A stretch of 64,000 nucleotides of DNA from Nakamurella leprariae (lineage in GTDB: Bacteria > Actinomycetota > Actinomycetes > Mycobacteriales > Nakamurellaceae). A model generated the notes under the pieces. That model had not been told where the DNA came from. It saw only the letters and a list, made by a program, of their open reading frames with translations, and ran no database searches. The position numbers and the translations under genes were made by a program. Positions within the stretch are counted from its first letter, which is position 1, and the number at the start of each line of letters is the position of its first letter. Location of the stretch: positions 124,001 to 188,000 of the forward strand of contig NZ_JAERWK010000010.1 in the NCBI RefSeq assembly GCF_016918035.1, written 5' to 3'. Of the stretch, positions 1 through 7,805 are shown in pieces.

Positions 1-1127
1 ATCTCCGCAAGGAGACCGACGTCCTGAACTACCAGGGCGCCGAATACCAACTCATCATCTTCGACGAGCTGACGCAGTTCACCGAGTTCCAATTCGACTA
101 CATGGCCACCCGAGCCCGAGCCGCTGGCGCGGTCCTCGCCCTGATGCAAGCCGCGGGTGTGTCGTCGCGGATCATCGGGACCACGAACCCCGGCGGCCCG
201 GGACATCACTGGGTCAAAGCCCGCTTCGTCGACCCCGCCCCCTGGGGCGCCACGTTCACCGTCCCGCCGACGAAGGACCAACCGAAACCCCGCACCCGCA
301 GGTTCATCCCGGCGAAGCTCGCGGACAACCCGCACATGGACCCGTCCTACGAGGACACCCTGGACGCGATCCCCGACCCGGACCTGCGCCGCGCCCTCCG
401 CGATGGCGACTGGGATGTCCTGCAGGGGGTGCGGTTCAAGCAGTGGCGCCGCGCCCTGCACGTGGTTGACGCCGGGATGATCGATCTGCCGTTGGTGGAC
501 TACCCGCGGATCGTCGCGGTCGACTGGGGCATCGACGCCCCGTGGTGCGCGCTGTGGATGGGGCTGCTCCCGGACGGGCTGGTCTACGTGTACCGGGAGC
601 TGTACCAGGCTGGGCTCACCAGCGAGGAGCAGTGCCGGGCGATCCTCGCCGCCGAGGCTGAGGGTGAGCGGGCGGAGGGCCGGCCCCTGCCGTTGATCAT
701 GGACCCGGCGATGTGGGCCCGCCAGCACACCAGCGGGTCGGAGAAGCCGCTGGACCCGGACACCCCACCACCCGGGTCCGTTGCGGCGACGTATCGGCGG
801 TTCTTCGGGCCGTCGATGCGGAAGGCGAACAACTCCCGGATCGACGGGTGGGCCGCCATCGACGAGCTGCTCCGCGTCCGCAGGGACGGCTTGCCGCGGC
901 TGCTGGTGTCGGAGTTGTGCCCGAACCTGATCCGCACCCTGCCGGCGTTGCCGAGGTCGACGAAACGACCGGAGGACGTCGACACCGACGCTGAGGATCA
1001 CGCGCCGGATGCGTTGCGGTACGGGGTGATGGAACTGGCGGGTGGTGGGAAGCGGCGGGTGACGACGACGGTGACCAGGAGGGCCGCGCCGCCGGTGACG
1101 GGAAGTCTGGCGTCGACGGCGTTCTGA
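1..1127 (+). CDS. Phage terminase large subunit (5' end outside window)
   Basis: This is the motor-nuclease that packages phage DNA into the procapsid. The frame is already open at base 3, so the Walker A region and true start lie to the left of the window. Visible are a Walker B-type YQLIIFDE (bases 45-68), the GTTNPGGPGHHW segment typical of large terminases, and an RNase H-like nuclease half with acidic residues in IVAVDWGIDAPW, LIMDPAMW and EDHAPDALRYG. About 375 codons are present and the C-terminus looks complete. No small terminase subunit is visible. Family assignment is firm; activity cannot be judged without the N-terminal part. Confidence 0.93.
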   Translation, partial: LRKETDVLNYQGAEYQLIIFDELTQFTEFQFDYMATRARAAGAVLALMQAAGVSSRIIGTTNPGGPGHHWVKARFVDPAPWGATFTVPPTKDQPKPRTRRFIPAKLADNPHMDPSYEDTLDAIPDPDLRRALRDGDWDVLQGVRFKQWRRALHVVDAGMIDLPLVDYPRIVAVDWGIDAPWCALWMGLLPDGLVYVYRELYQAGLTSEEQCRAILAAEAEGERAEGRPLPLIMDPAMWARQHTSGSEKPLDPDTPPPGSVAATYRRFFGPSMRKANNSRIDGWAAIDELLRVRRDGLPRLLVSELCPNLIRTLPALPRSTKRPEDVDTDAEDHAPDALRYGVMELAGGGKRRVTTTVTRRAAPPVTGSLASTAF

Positions 1128-1131
1128 CCCC

Positions 1132-1160
1132 TTGTAAATACCGCGCCGCGCGGTAGTATT
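1132..1160 (+). promoter_or_regulatory. Leaderless promoter with embedded inverted-repeat operator
   Basis: A TTGTAA (1132-1137) and a TAGTAT (1154-1159) are separated by 16 bases, and the ATG of the next gene begins at 1166, only six bases after the -10 box. The transcript would therefore be leaderless or nearly so. The spacer is filled by the 17-base inverted repeat TACCGCGCCGCGCGGTA (1139-1155; 7-base arms, 3-base centre). The identical 17-mer recurs at 20897-20913 at the same distance from an ATG. A repressor or activator site overlapping the promoter is inferred. Confidence 0.6.
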
Positions 1161-1165
1161 GCCGC

Positions 1166-1354
1166 ATGGACACCACCACCAAGGCGCCGACCGGGTGGGT
1201 GGTCACCGCCGACAGCGACCCATGGGTCAGGTCCCACTTCACCGACCCCACCCAGGCCAACGTCTACGCGTCCGACCTCAACACGCGCGGGCACCACGGC
1301 ATCCGCGTCACCCCAACCCAACAGCAGGAGACCGCATGTTCACCGTCGCGTTGA
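1166..1354 (+). CDS. Small phage protein, unknown function
   Basis: A 62-residue soluble protein that I do not recognise. The ATG at 1166 was chosen because it sits six bases after a good -10 box, consistent with leaderless translation; there is no Shine-Dalgarno sequence. The middle (FTDPTQANVYASDLNTRG) resembles short phage accessory proteins but carries no catalytic motif. It is the first gene of a run of small overlapping genes after the terminase, and its end overlaps the next start by 19 bases. The operator in its promoter suggests regulated expression separate from the terminase transcript. Confidence 0.6.
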   Translation: MDTTTKAPTGWVVTADSDPWVRSHFTDPTQANVYASDLNTRGHHGIRVTPTQQQETACSPSR

Positions 1355-1533
1355 TCATCGCCGCCTGGTTCGCGCTGTGCGCCGGGCTCATCGCGCTCGC
1401 TCGGGGGGCGCGTCTGGCCGACGAGATCGAGTTGCAGCAGCAGGATCGTGAGGACGCGGCGTGGTGCGAGGCGCACGCCGTGAACCAGCCGATCCCGTTC
1501 GAGTTGACCGACACCGGCCGGACCGCCGCATGA
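1336..1533 (+). CDS. Small single-span membrane protein
   Basis: A 65-residue protein whose N-terminus (FTVALIIAAWFALCAGLIAL) is one strong membrane segment, followed by a charged, partly coiled tail (LADEIELQQQDREDAAW). The ATG at 1336 is supported by an AGGAG about six bases upstream. It starts inside the preceding gene and its stop overlaps the next ATG as ATGA, so the three are translationally coupled. Function is unknown. Its position beside the terminase rather than the lysins makes a holin role less likely. Confidence 0.6.
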   Translation: MFTVALIIAAWFALCAGLIALARGARLADEIELQQQDREDAAWCEAHAVNQPIPFELTDTGRTAA

Positions 1534-1832
1534 GCGCCATCCTCGACAGCATCGCCCCGGTCATGACCGGTCTCGCCGGCCTGGCGACCGCCACGGTGCT
1601 CCTGTTCATCACCCGTCGCCAGGACCGCCAGATCAGCGAGCTGCGCGACGAGATCACCGCGGTTCGCCAGGGCGACCACCACCGGGTCGACGGCACCGAG
1701 TGCGCCGTCACGTCCCAGATCCACGGCTCGGATCCGTTCGGTCCGTGCTTGCACTGCGGCCACTTCCACCAGATCGACGTGCCGTGCGGCCTGTGCCAGG
1801 CCGAGATCGGTCAACGCCGGCTGTCCTCCTGA
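1530..1832 (+). CDS. Membrane-anchored zinc-ribbon-like small protein
   Basis: A 100-residue protein with an N-terminal membrane segment (VMTGLAGLATATVLLFITRR), a short charged helix (DRQISELRDEITAVR), and a C-terminal cysteine/histidine cluster CLHCGHFHQIDVPCGLC with two CxxC pairs that could bind zinc. The start is the ATG overlapping the upstream TGA. The family is not recognised. A membrane-tethered metal-binding accessory protein is all that can be inferred. Confidence 0.6.
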   Translation: MSAILDSIAPVMTGLAGLATATVLLFITRRQDRQISELRDEITAVRQGDHHRVDGTECAVTSQIHGSDPFGPCLHCGHFHQIDVPCGLCQAEIGQRRLSS

Positions 1833-1985
1833 GACCTGCCGGGTGGGCGTCAACCGCAGCAGCCCCGGGGCCGCGTACACCCGGGCGCTGCACGTATGGC
1901 CGTCGGCGGGTGACCTCCTTTCGGCCCGTGTCATCGACGCGACCAGCGCCCACCCGGCAACCAACCCACCGAGAGGGACCACCCG

Positions 1986-2342
1986 ATGAGCGACAAGCCC
2001 TGCATCTTCTGCGAGATCGTCGCCGGCCGAGAGCCCGCGGACGTCGAAATCGAGTACGCCGCGACGATGGTCATCCGGCCGCTCCGGCCGGTCACCGGCG
2101 GGCACGCCATCGTGATCCCGCGCGAGCACGTCACGGATGCGCTCGCGTCCCCGATCGTCACCGCGCTGGTCGCCGGGGACGCGGCGGTCTACGCCGCCGC
2201 CAGAGCGTTCCGCTGGGACGGCGTCAACCTGATCACCAGCGTCGGCCAGGCCGCGACCCAGACCGTCCGGCACCTGCACGTGCACGTGGTGCCCCGTCGC
2301 ACCGACGACGGACTGCACCTTCCGTGGACCGGGCAGCAGTGA
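1986..2342 (+). CDS. HIT-family (histidine triad) nucleotide hydrolase/transferase
   Basis: HIT proteins hydrolyse or transfer nucleotides from substrates such as AMP-lysine, adenylated tRNA-synthetase intermediates or dinucleoside polyphosphates. The 118-residue protein has the family's N-terminal CIFCEIV metal-ligand signature and the active-site triad HLHVHVVPR near residue 96, with GHAIVIPREHV in between. Length and motif order are normal, so it is probably active. GAGAGGGA precedes the ATG. Its place between terminase and portal is unusual: this is an accessory (moron-type) gene rather than a virion part. The substrate cannot be read from sequence. Confidence 0.85.
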   Translation: MSDKPCIFCEIVAGREPADVEIEYAATMVIRPLRPVTGGHAIVIPREHVTDALASPIVTALVAGDAAVYAAARAFRWDGVNLITSVGQAATQTVRHLHVHVVPRRTDDGLHLPWTGQQ

Positions 2343-2530
2343 CCCGCACGGTGGTGTGCCGGCACAACGTCATCGACTGCCTCGGCCACGGCATGCGCTG
2401 CGCCCTCTGCGGCCGGATGATCAACCGCACCGACGAGCCCGACCCGTGTGTGGTGTTGGGGCACGAGTGGCAGAACGGCGAATGCGTCCACTGCTCGGCA
2501 GCCGTGGGTCAAGAAACTACGGGTCGATAA
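2339..2530 (+). CDS. Small Cys-rich phage protein
   Basis: A 63-residue product read from a GTG that overlaps the stop of the HIT gene. It carries Cys/His clusters (CRHNVIDCLGHGMRCALCG and CVVLGHEWQNGECVHC) spaced like two zinc-binding knuckles. The family is not recognised. The overlap implies co-translation with the HIT protein, but a functional link is only inferred. Similar Cys-rich small proteins recur at 20924-24503. Confidence 0.55.
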   Translation: MTRTVVCRHNVIDCLGHGMRCALCGRMINRTDEPDPCVVLGHEWQNGECVHCSAAVGQETTGR

Positions 2531-2593
2531 CGACCATGTCCATCTTCCTGGTCCTGCTCCAGCAAGGTGCGCGCCGCCTGACACGATCGCCGG

Positions 2594-3202
2594 GTGAACA
2601 ACTGGCTCGTGCCGGCCGCAACAACCGTCGCGGCGATCATCGCGTTGATCGGCGTCCTGATCGTCGGTGACCTGATGACGGCGCGCGGACGTCTTCGGCG
2701 CCGTCTCGACCGAGAGACACAGATCCTCGAACGGCTTCCCGCCTCATCGGAAGCGCGATGGGCACTCGAGATCGTGATCGCCGAGGACTCGTCGCGACTG
2801 GCGATCGTCGTTCTCCACGCGCCGTTACGGCGGCGTCTCCTGCGTCGGCTGTTGATCGGTCTGACGATCCAAGCGGCTGCCGCCGTCTTCATGCTCCGAC
2901 TCGGCCCTCCACGCGAAGCGCCGTTCCTCCTCCTGTGGGTGGGCGGAGTCGTCTACTCGATCGGTGCCTTCATCACCGTCCTCGCCGGGAGGGCCTACCG
3001 CCGGTACCGGTTCAAGTTGAAGCGTCTGGTTGCTGTGGCTGTCGACGACGCCGAGAAGGCGTACGACGACAAGGTGAACGAACGCGCGGCGAGGACGGCG
3101 GACGCGACAGGCCACCGGCCGCCTCCCCCACGGCTCGGACCGCGCCGCCGAAACTCGACCAATGACCGCCCCGCTGCGCCCCGCCGCCGTCCCCACCGGT
3201 GA
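2594..3202 (+). CDS. Membrane protein of unknown function
   Basis: About 202 residues from a GTG start without a clear ribosome site. An N-terminal membrane segment (VPAATTVAAIIALIGVLIVG) is followed by a charged soluble region and two further hydrophobic spans near residues 95-140. The C-terminus is basic and proline-rich and overlaps the portal start by 41 bases, which is unusually long here; the true end or start is therefore less certain. No motif is recognised. It could be an exclusion or anchoring protein, but this is a guess. Confidence 0.5.
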   Translation: MNNWLVPAATTVAAIIALIGVLIVGDLMTARGRLRRRLDRETQILERLPASSEARWALEIVIAEDSSRLAIVVLHAPLRRRLLRRLLIGLTIQAAAAVFMLRLGPPREAPFLLLWVGGVVYSIGAFITVLAGRAYRRYRFKLKRLVAVAVDDAEKAYDDKVNERAARTADATGHRPPPPRLGPRRRNSTNDRPAAPRRRPHR

Positions 3203-4691
3203 ACTCGGCCAGCCCGGCAACCTCCGCGCCCGCACCACCACCCGCGGCCGCACCGAGTACGCCCCCCAACCCGCCGAACAGAACTGGGAACTCACGTTCC
3301 CCCACTCCGTCCGCGTCTACGACCAGATGCGCAAGACCGACGGGCAAGTCGGATCCGCGCTCAACGCCATCGTCCAACCCATCCTCGACGCGCCCTGGGA
3401 CCTCGACACCATCGGCGTGAAGGCCGACGTCGCCCGCTTCGTCCGCGCCGAACTCGGCCTCCCGGGCCCGGGGAAGCCGTTGGAGCGGCGCCGCCGCGGG
3501 CAGGCCGGCATCGTGTGGACCGAACACCTCAAAGAAGCCCTCCTCTGTCTCGCGTGGGGGTTCGCCCCGTTCGAACAGACCTACGAGGTCACGATGCCCG
3601 GCGACCCCGGGCACCCCGACGACACCGACCGGCCGGTGGTGCATCTGCGGAAGCTCGGCGCCCGCCTCCCCTCCACCCTCGACCGCATCGAGGTCGCCCG
3701 TGACGGTGGCCTCGTCGGGATCTGGCAGAAACCGATCGCCGGGGACTGGCAGGCCACCTGGGGCCAAGGCACCCAGCCCGGCCGGGACCAGGCCGGGAAC
3801 GTCCTGATCCCCGTGGACCGGCTCGTCATGTACGTCAACGGCAAGGAGGGCGCCGACTGGACCGGCACCAGCATCCTGCGGAACGCGTACAAGCACTGGC
3901 TGATCGCCGACCAGCTCATCCGAGTCGACGCCCAAACCGTGGAACGCAACGGCATGGGCCTGCCGATTGTCGAGTACCAGGACCCCGCCGACCGCGCGGA
4001 CGCCGAGGACATGGTGCAGCAGATCCGGGCCGGCGCGACTGCCGGGATCGCCTACGAACGGGGCCGGTTCTCCGTGTCGCTGCAGGGCGTGTCCGGGACC
4101 GTCGTCGACGCGCTCCCGAAGATCACCGCCCACCAGCAGGCCATCACCAAGTCCGTCGGCGCGATGTTCCTCGACCTCGGGCACGACGCCGGCGCCCGCT
4201 CCCTCGGGGAGACGTTCGAGCAGTACTTCGTGCGGATCCTGCGGTCGTGGGCGAAGACCGTGATCGCGTCGACCGCGACCGAGCACATCGTGCGGGACCT
4301 CGTCGAACGGAACTGGGGCCCCGACGAGGCGTACCCGCGGATCGTGCCCGGCGACATCAACACCGAGCAGCTGTCCCCGGAGCAGCTCAAGACGCTCACC
4401 GAGGCCGGGTTGTTGGTCGCGGATGATGGGATGAAGCAGCACGTCCGGACCCGCTGGTCCCTCCCCGAGCCCGACCCGGAGGAGGAACAGGACGAGCCGG
4501 CCGCACCAGCGAACCCTTTCCAGCCCGAGCCGGAACCCGTTGACCCGGTCACCGGTGAACCGCTCCCCAACCCAAGTCCGGACGGGCAGCAGCGGAATCC
4601 GTTCCAGCCGGTCGCCGCCGCCCAATACGCCGCCGGGGTCACGACCAGTACGCGGGCGACCCGGCGGCGCGGTTCACCAGCGTCCCGGTGA
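3162..4691 (+). CDS. Phage portal protein (DUF935 / Mu gp29-like), frame-shifted C-terminus suspected
   Basis: The portal is the dodecameric ring at the capsid vertex through which terminase drives DNA. The N-terminal part shows the family pattern VYDQMRKTDGQVGSALNAI with APWDLDTIG, then LAWGFAPFEQTYEV, and a C-terminal half including ALPKITAHQQAI and FLDLGHDAGARSLGETFEQY. Length (509 residues) is normal. The last ~18 residues (VTTSTRATRRRGSPASR) look like out-of-frame translation, and the other frame continues sensibly into the next gene; a one-base change in the GGGG run at 4635-4638 would join them. No capsid gene follows, which is abnormal. Confidence 0.9.
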   Translation: MTAPLRPAAVPTGELGQPGNLRARTTTRGRTEYAPQPAEQNWELTFPHSVRVYDQMRKTDGQVGSALNAIVQPILDAPWDLDTIGVKADVARFVRAELGLPGPGKPLERRRRGQAGIVWTEHLKEALLCLAWGFAPFEQTYEVTMPGDPGHPDDTDRPVVHLRKLGARLPSTLDRIEVARDGGLVGIWQKPIAGDWQATWGQGTQPGRDQAGNVLIPVDRLVMYVNGKEGADWTGTSILRNAYKHWLIADQLIRVDAQTVERNGMGLPIVEYQDPADRADAEDMVQQIRAGATAGIAYERGRFSVSLQGVSGTVVDALPKITAHQQAITKSVGAMFLDLGHDAGARSLGETFEQYFVRILRSWAKTVIASTATEHIVRDLVERNWGPDEAYPRIVPGDINTEQLSPEQLKTLTEAGLLVADDGMKQHVRTRWSLPEPDPEEEQDEPAAPANPFQPEPEPVDPVTGEPLPNPSPDGQQRNPFQPVAAAQYAAGVTTSTRATRRRGSPASR

Positions 4692-4921
4692 ACAAGCTGC
4701 ACCGGCCCGAGGCCGTGCTCACGACGGAGGAGTCGGACGCGTTCGTCGCGCGCGCGAAGGCCGACGCCGCCGGCCGCTCCGGCGGGGACATCGTCATCCA
4801 GCCAGGCGCGATCGTGATCAACGTGCCGCCCGGCACCACCGACCCGACCGCGATCGCGGATGCCGTAGAGGAGGCCGTGATCCGGGTCATGCGGCAAGCA
4901 CGGGAACGGAGCCTGACCTGA
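4688..4921 (+). CDS. Portal C-terminal extension and/or tape-measure C-terminal remnant
   Basis: Read as a separate gene it begins with a GTG overlapping the portal stop and encodes 77 residues. Its frame stays open upstream of the GTG with plausible protein text (YAGDPAARFTSVPVNK), suggesting that it originally continued from the portal. The second half (DIVIQPGAIVINVPPGTTDP followed by an amphipathic helix) resembles the extreme C-terminus of many tape-measure proteins. I infer a deletion junction that removed capsid to tape-measure genes. It could alternatively be an intact small head or tail protein. Confidence 0.5.
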   Translation: MNKLHRPEAVLTTEESDAFVARAKADAAGRSGGDIVIQPGAIVINVPPGTTDPTAIADAVEEAVIRVMRQARERSLT

Positions 4922-5649
4922 TGGTGGACAACCAGGCCGTCGCGGTGCGCAGCAACATCCGGCACGGCTCCCGAGTGGCGATGCTCACCGACGAGCAAGG
5001 CCGCCTGTGGTCGCTGCACATGACCCCGGAAGGCGCGCAGCTCGGCGGGATCGCCCCGATCTTCGGGGAGGCCAGCCGGCAAGGGCTGCAACCGCTGATC
5101 GGCGTGCAGGAGAAGCAGCTGCGGACCCTGTCGTTCCGGCACACCATCACCCACCGCTCCGACGTGTGGGGCGACGGCGTGTCCACGGTCCTGACCGTGC
5201 TGCTGATCGTCGCGAACATGGGCATCAAGCTCCGCCCGCTGAACCTGTCGACGTTCGAGGACCCGGGCGGCTGGTGGTACTGCACCGGCCTGGACATCGA
5301 GATCACCGAGCGGCTCCCTGATCAGCAGCCCAAGCGGGCCACCTTGTCGTGGTCGTTCAAGGAGGCCATCGACGAGCGTCCGGAGATCGCCCGCCCGGCG
5401 CCGCCACCTCCCCCGCCTGCGCCGCCCGCCGCGCCCGCCTCGCCGGCGCCGGTGGGGACGAAGTACACGGTGAAGGCCGGGGACTCGTTGTGGCGGATCG
5501 CGGAGCGCCTGCTGGGTGACGGCACGCGGTGGCGGCAGCTGTACGACCTGAACCGGGAGCGACTGAACCTGAAACCACCGGAGATGTTCAAGGGCTTGCT
5601 GACGGTCTGGATCTACCCCGGCCAGATCCTCGACATCCCGCCGCGGTGA
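4921..5649 (+). CDS. LysM-domain baseplate/tail protein
   Basis: A 242-residue protein of the type encoded just after the tape measure in contractile-tail phages and related injection machines, where it bridges tube and hub (T4 gp53-like role). The first ~150 residues are a beta-rich domain; a proline/alanine linker (ARPAPPPPPPAPPAAPA) leads to a C-terminal LysM module (YTVKAGDSLWRIAERLLGDG, near residues 181-230). The ATG overlaps the preceding stop (TGATG). In tails the LysM is often a structural fold rather than a peptidoglycan anchor. Confidence 0.85.
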   Translation: MVDNQAVAVRSNIRHGSRVAMLTDEQGRLWSLHMTPEGAQLGGIAPIFGEASRQGLQPLIGVQEKQLRTLSFRHTITHRSDVWGDGVSTVLTVLLIVANMGIKLRPLNLSTFEDPGGWWYCTGLDIEITERLPDQQPKRATLSWSFKEAIDERPEIARPAPPPPPPAPPAAPASPAPVGTKYTVKAGDSLWRIAERLLGDGTRWRQLYDLNRERLNLKPPEMFKGLLTVWIYPGQILDIPPR

Positions 5650-5653
5650 CCTG

Positions 5654-7159
5654 ATGGCCTCCGGCGTCTCACAGAACGGGTGGGCTCTCGATCCGGCCAC
5701 CCGCAGTTACCCCGTCCCCGGGGCTGGTGTGTCGCTGACGCTCGTCGCCGACGACGACGCCGCGACGATCCTGCTGTACTGCGCCGCCGCGTTCCACGTG
5801 TCGGTGGCGCCGTTGAAGGCCGCGCAGTGCGGCGGGTACGACAAGCGCCCCATCGGCGGGCTCGGCGGCACCACCAGCAACCACCGGTCCGGCACCGCGG
5901 AGGACCTGGACTACAGCGACTTCCCGCAGGGCGTCCGGCGGATGACCGCGCAGCAGCGCGCCGCGTGCAACGCGATCGAGCGGAACTGCGAAGGCGCGAT
6001 CCGCTGGGGCGGCAACTACGGCGGCTCGTCCCTGGTCGACGAGCAGCACTTCGAGATCAACACCACCGACCGGGCGTTGCTGCGCCGCGTCGCCCAGAAG
6101 GTCGCGTCCGGCGGGGTCGGCGCGGGGGTCGGGTCGGCCCTCGCCCCGGCCGGTGTTCCCCTGTCGATCCCGGCGCTCGCCGGGATCACCCCGCTCGGCG
6201 GAGCCAGCACCAGCGCCGGTGCAGCGGCCGTGGAGAAGCCGCTCCCGCAAGTCGGGCCGGTCACGCCGGTCGCCCTGATCCCGCTCACCGGGGCGCCCCT
6301 GGTCGAGGCGGACAACCGGCTGTCCGAGATCCGCGTCGACGGCGCCGGCCTCACCTCGAACATCACGCGGCGGGTCACCCGCGCTTCGCTGTCCTACTCC
6401 TCGCAGGAGGTCACGCAACTCGCCCTCACGATCCAGGACACGCCGGACGCGGCGATCGTCGCGTCCGGACTGTTCGACCAGGGCGCCAACATCGACTTCG
6501 GTGACCAGCACATGGAAGTGCGGAAGCTGGACATCACCGGCGGCGCGCACGGCCCGGTGCTGGAACTCGCCGCCCGGTCCCGGGTGATCTGCGACCTCAA
6601 GGGGCCGCGGCACTCCGGGGAAGGCACCTGGGGCGAGATGGACATCTCGCAGTGGGTGACCGACCGGGCGCGGGAAGCCGGCGCTGCCGCCCTCGTCCAA
6701 CCCGGCCTCGGCGCGCAGGCGATCACCCGGCAGGCGAAGCAGTCGACGTGGGACGTCATGGCCGACCTGGCGCAGATCGTCGGCGCCTGGTGCTACGAGA
6801 CCGAGCAGACGATCTGCTTCGGGCGGCCGTCGTGGCTGGCGAACCTCCCCGGCCGGCTCGGGTGGGACCTGTGGTGGGAGGCGTGGGACCGGTACTCCCC
6901 TGGCCTGGCCGGCATGCCGGAGTACACGTGGTCCCCGGACAGCGACGAGGAGATCCTGACGGTGCGGCTGCTGTCCGGGGACGCGGACAAGGCCCGCCCC
7001 GGGCAGGTCGTCACCCTCACCGGCCGGCTGGGTCGGGCGAACGGAGCCTGGGTGATGCGGGACGTGCGGCCGCCGTTGACCCGGATCGGGCCGGTGGTCG
7101 TGGTGTGCGGCCGACCCGTCGACCCGGAACCCCGCGGCGGTACGGGGAGCGTGTCGTGA
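5654..7159 (+). CDS. M15 peptidase fused to tail hub (gpD-like) protein
   Basis: A 501-residue fusion. Residues ~50-150 form a D-Ala-D-Ala carboxypeptidase-type M15 domain: SNHRSGTAEDLD supplies the SxHxxGxAxD zinc motif and DEQHFEI the second His/Glu element. An Ala/Gly/Pro linker leads to a phage late-control-D/hub domain (residues ~215-490; TRRVTRASLSYSSQEVTQLA, ITRQAKQSTWDVMADLAQI). The hub caps the tail tube; the peptidase would cut peptidoglycan during DNA entry. Both catalytic elements are intact. It is followed by an overlapping gene. Confidence 0.88.
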   Translation: MASGVSQNGWALDPATRSYPVPGAGVSLTLVADDDAATILLYCAAAFHVSVAPLKAAQCGGYDKRPIGGLGGTTSNHRSGTAEDLDYSDFPQGVRRMTAQQRAACNAIERNCEGAIRWGGNYGGSSLVDEQHFEINTTDRALLRRVAQKVASGGVGAGVGSALAPAGVPLSIPALAGITPLGGASTSAGAAAVEKPLPQVGPVTPVALIPLTGAPLVEADNRLSEIRVDGAGLTSNITRRVTRASLSYSSQEVTQLALTIQDTPDAAIVASGLFDQGANIDFGDQHMEVRKLDITGGAHGPVLELAARSRVICDLKGPRHSGEGTWGEMDISQWVTDRAREAGAAALVQPGLGAQAITRQAKQSTWDVMADLAQIVGAWCYETEQTICFGRPSWLANLPGRLGWDLWWEAWDRYSPGLAGMPEYTWSPDSDEEILTVRLLSGDADKARPGQVVTLTGRLGRANGAWVMRDVRPPLTRIGPVVVVCGRPVDPEPRGGTGSVS

Positions 7160-7533
7160 TGCTGGTGGACATCGTGGAGGCCGCCGCGGCGTGGCGGCGA
7201 TGCACCGTCGCCGCGACGCCGGAGGCCGCGGACTGGGCGTGCCAGGCCGCGGGGTCGTTCACCGGCGTGGACCTGCTGACCCGTCTGCTGCCGGCTGGTG
7301 TCGAGGTCGGGGCGTGGCTGCCCACCTGCGAGCCCTTGTCCGTCGCGGAGGCGTTGACGGCTCGGTGCGCGGTGCTGCAGTTGACGTCGGGACGGTTGGC
7401 GGTGGTGGCCGCGCCCGGTGTCGTGGTCGAACCGGCCGGGCGCCGGTGGGCGGCCGTCACCGGTCCGCCCGCGACCCGCTATGCGTCGGCGTGGTGGCCG
7501 GCGACCGTGACCCGCACCCTGAGGAGCCGCTGA
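7159..7533 (+). CDS. Phage tail-region protein, unknown
   Basis: A 124-residue protein without a recognised family. It starts at the ATG overlapping the hub stop, with GGGGAGC about nine bases upstream; an in-frame GTG three bases earlier is equally possible. It is Ala/Val-rich with no membrane span or catalytic motif. Its position between hub and spike genes suggests a hub-associated or chaperone role, inferred from order only. Its stop overlaps the next ATG. Confidence 0.6.
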   Translation: MLVDIVEAAAAWRRCTVAATPEAADWACQAAGSFTGVDLLTRLLPAGVEVGAWLPTCEPLSVAEALTARCAVLQLTSGRLAVVAAPGVVVEPAGRRWAAVTGPPATRYASAWWPATVTRTLRSR

Positions 7534-7778
7534 TGCTGCCACCGCCGAAACCGCCGCCGCTGCCGACGACCGCGCCCGCGTTCCTGTGGCGCGGCACCGT
7601 CACCCAGTTGGAGCCGTCGCTGACCGTGGCCGCGCCGAAGCTCGCCGGGCACGACCAGGGCGTCCCCGGCTGCGAATCCGCCGTGTTCGACCCGGCGCTG
7701 CAGGTCGGTGACCGGGTGTGGGTCGCCGCCGTCGAAGGCGACCGGATGCGGTTCCTGGTGCTGGCCCGACGCGCCTGA
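7533..7778 (+). CDS. Small spike-like (OB-fold) baseplate protein
   Basis: An 81-residue protein with a proline-rich N-terminus (PPPKPPPLPTTAPAF) followed by a compact beta-rich domain (WRGTVTQLEPSLTV ... LQVGDRVWVAAVEGDRMRFLVL) that reads like the OB domain found in short spike or gpV-type proteins. It lies between hub and gp25-like genes, the usual place of the spike. It lacks the long beta-helix of T4 gp5, so the tip would be short. The assignment rests on pattern and gene order. Confidence 0.6.
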   Translation: MLPPPKPPPLPTTAPAFLWRGTVTQLEPSLTVAAPKLAGHDQGVPGCESAVFDPALQVGDRVWVAAVEGDRMRFLVLARRA

Positions 7779-7805
7779 CCGTCCCACCACACCCCGCGAC
7801 GCGCG

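Noticed and set aside
1700-1985. Alternative frames around 1830-1985 as a further gene
   Set aside because: No frame has a start with a ribosome site or protein-like composition; the stretch is the untranslated region before the HIT gene.
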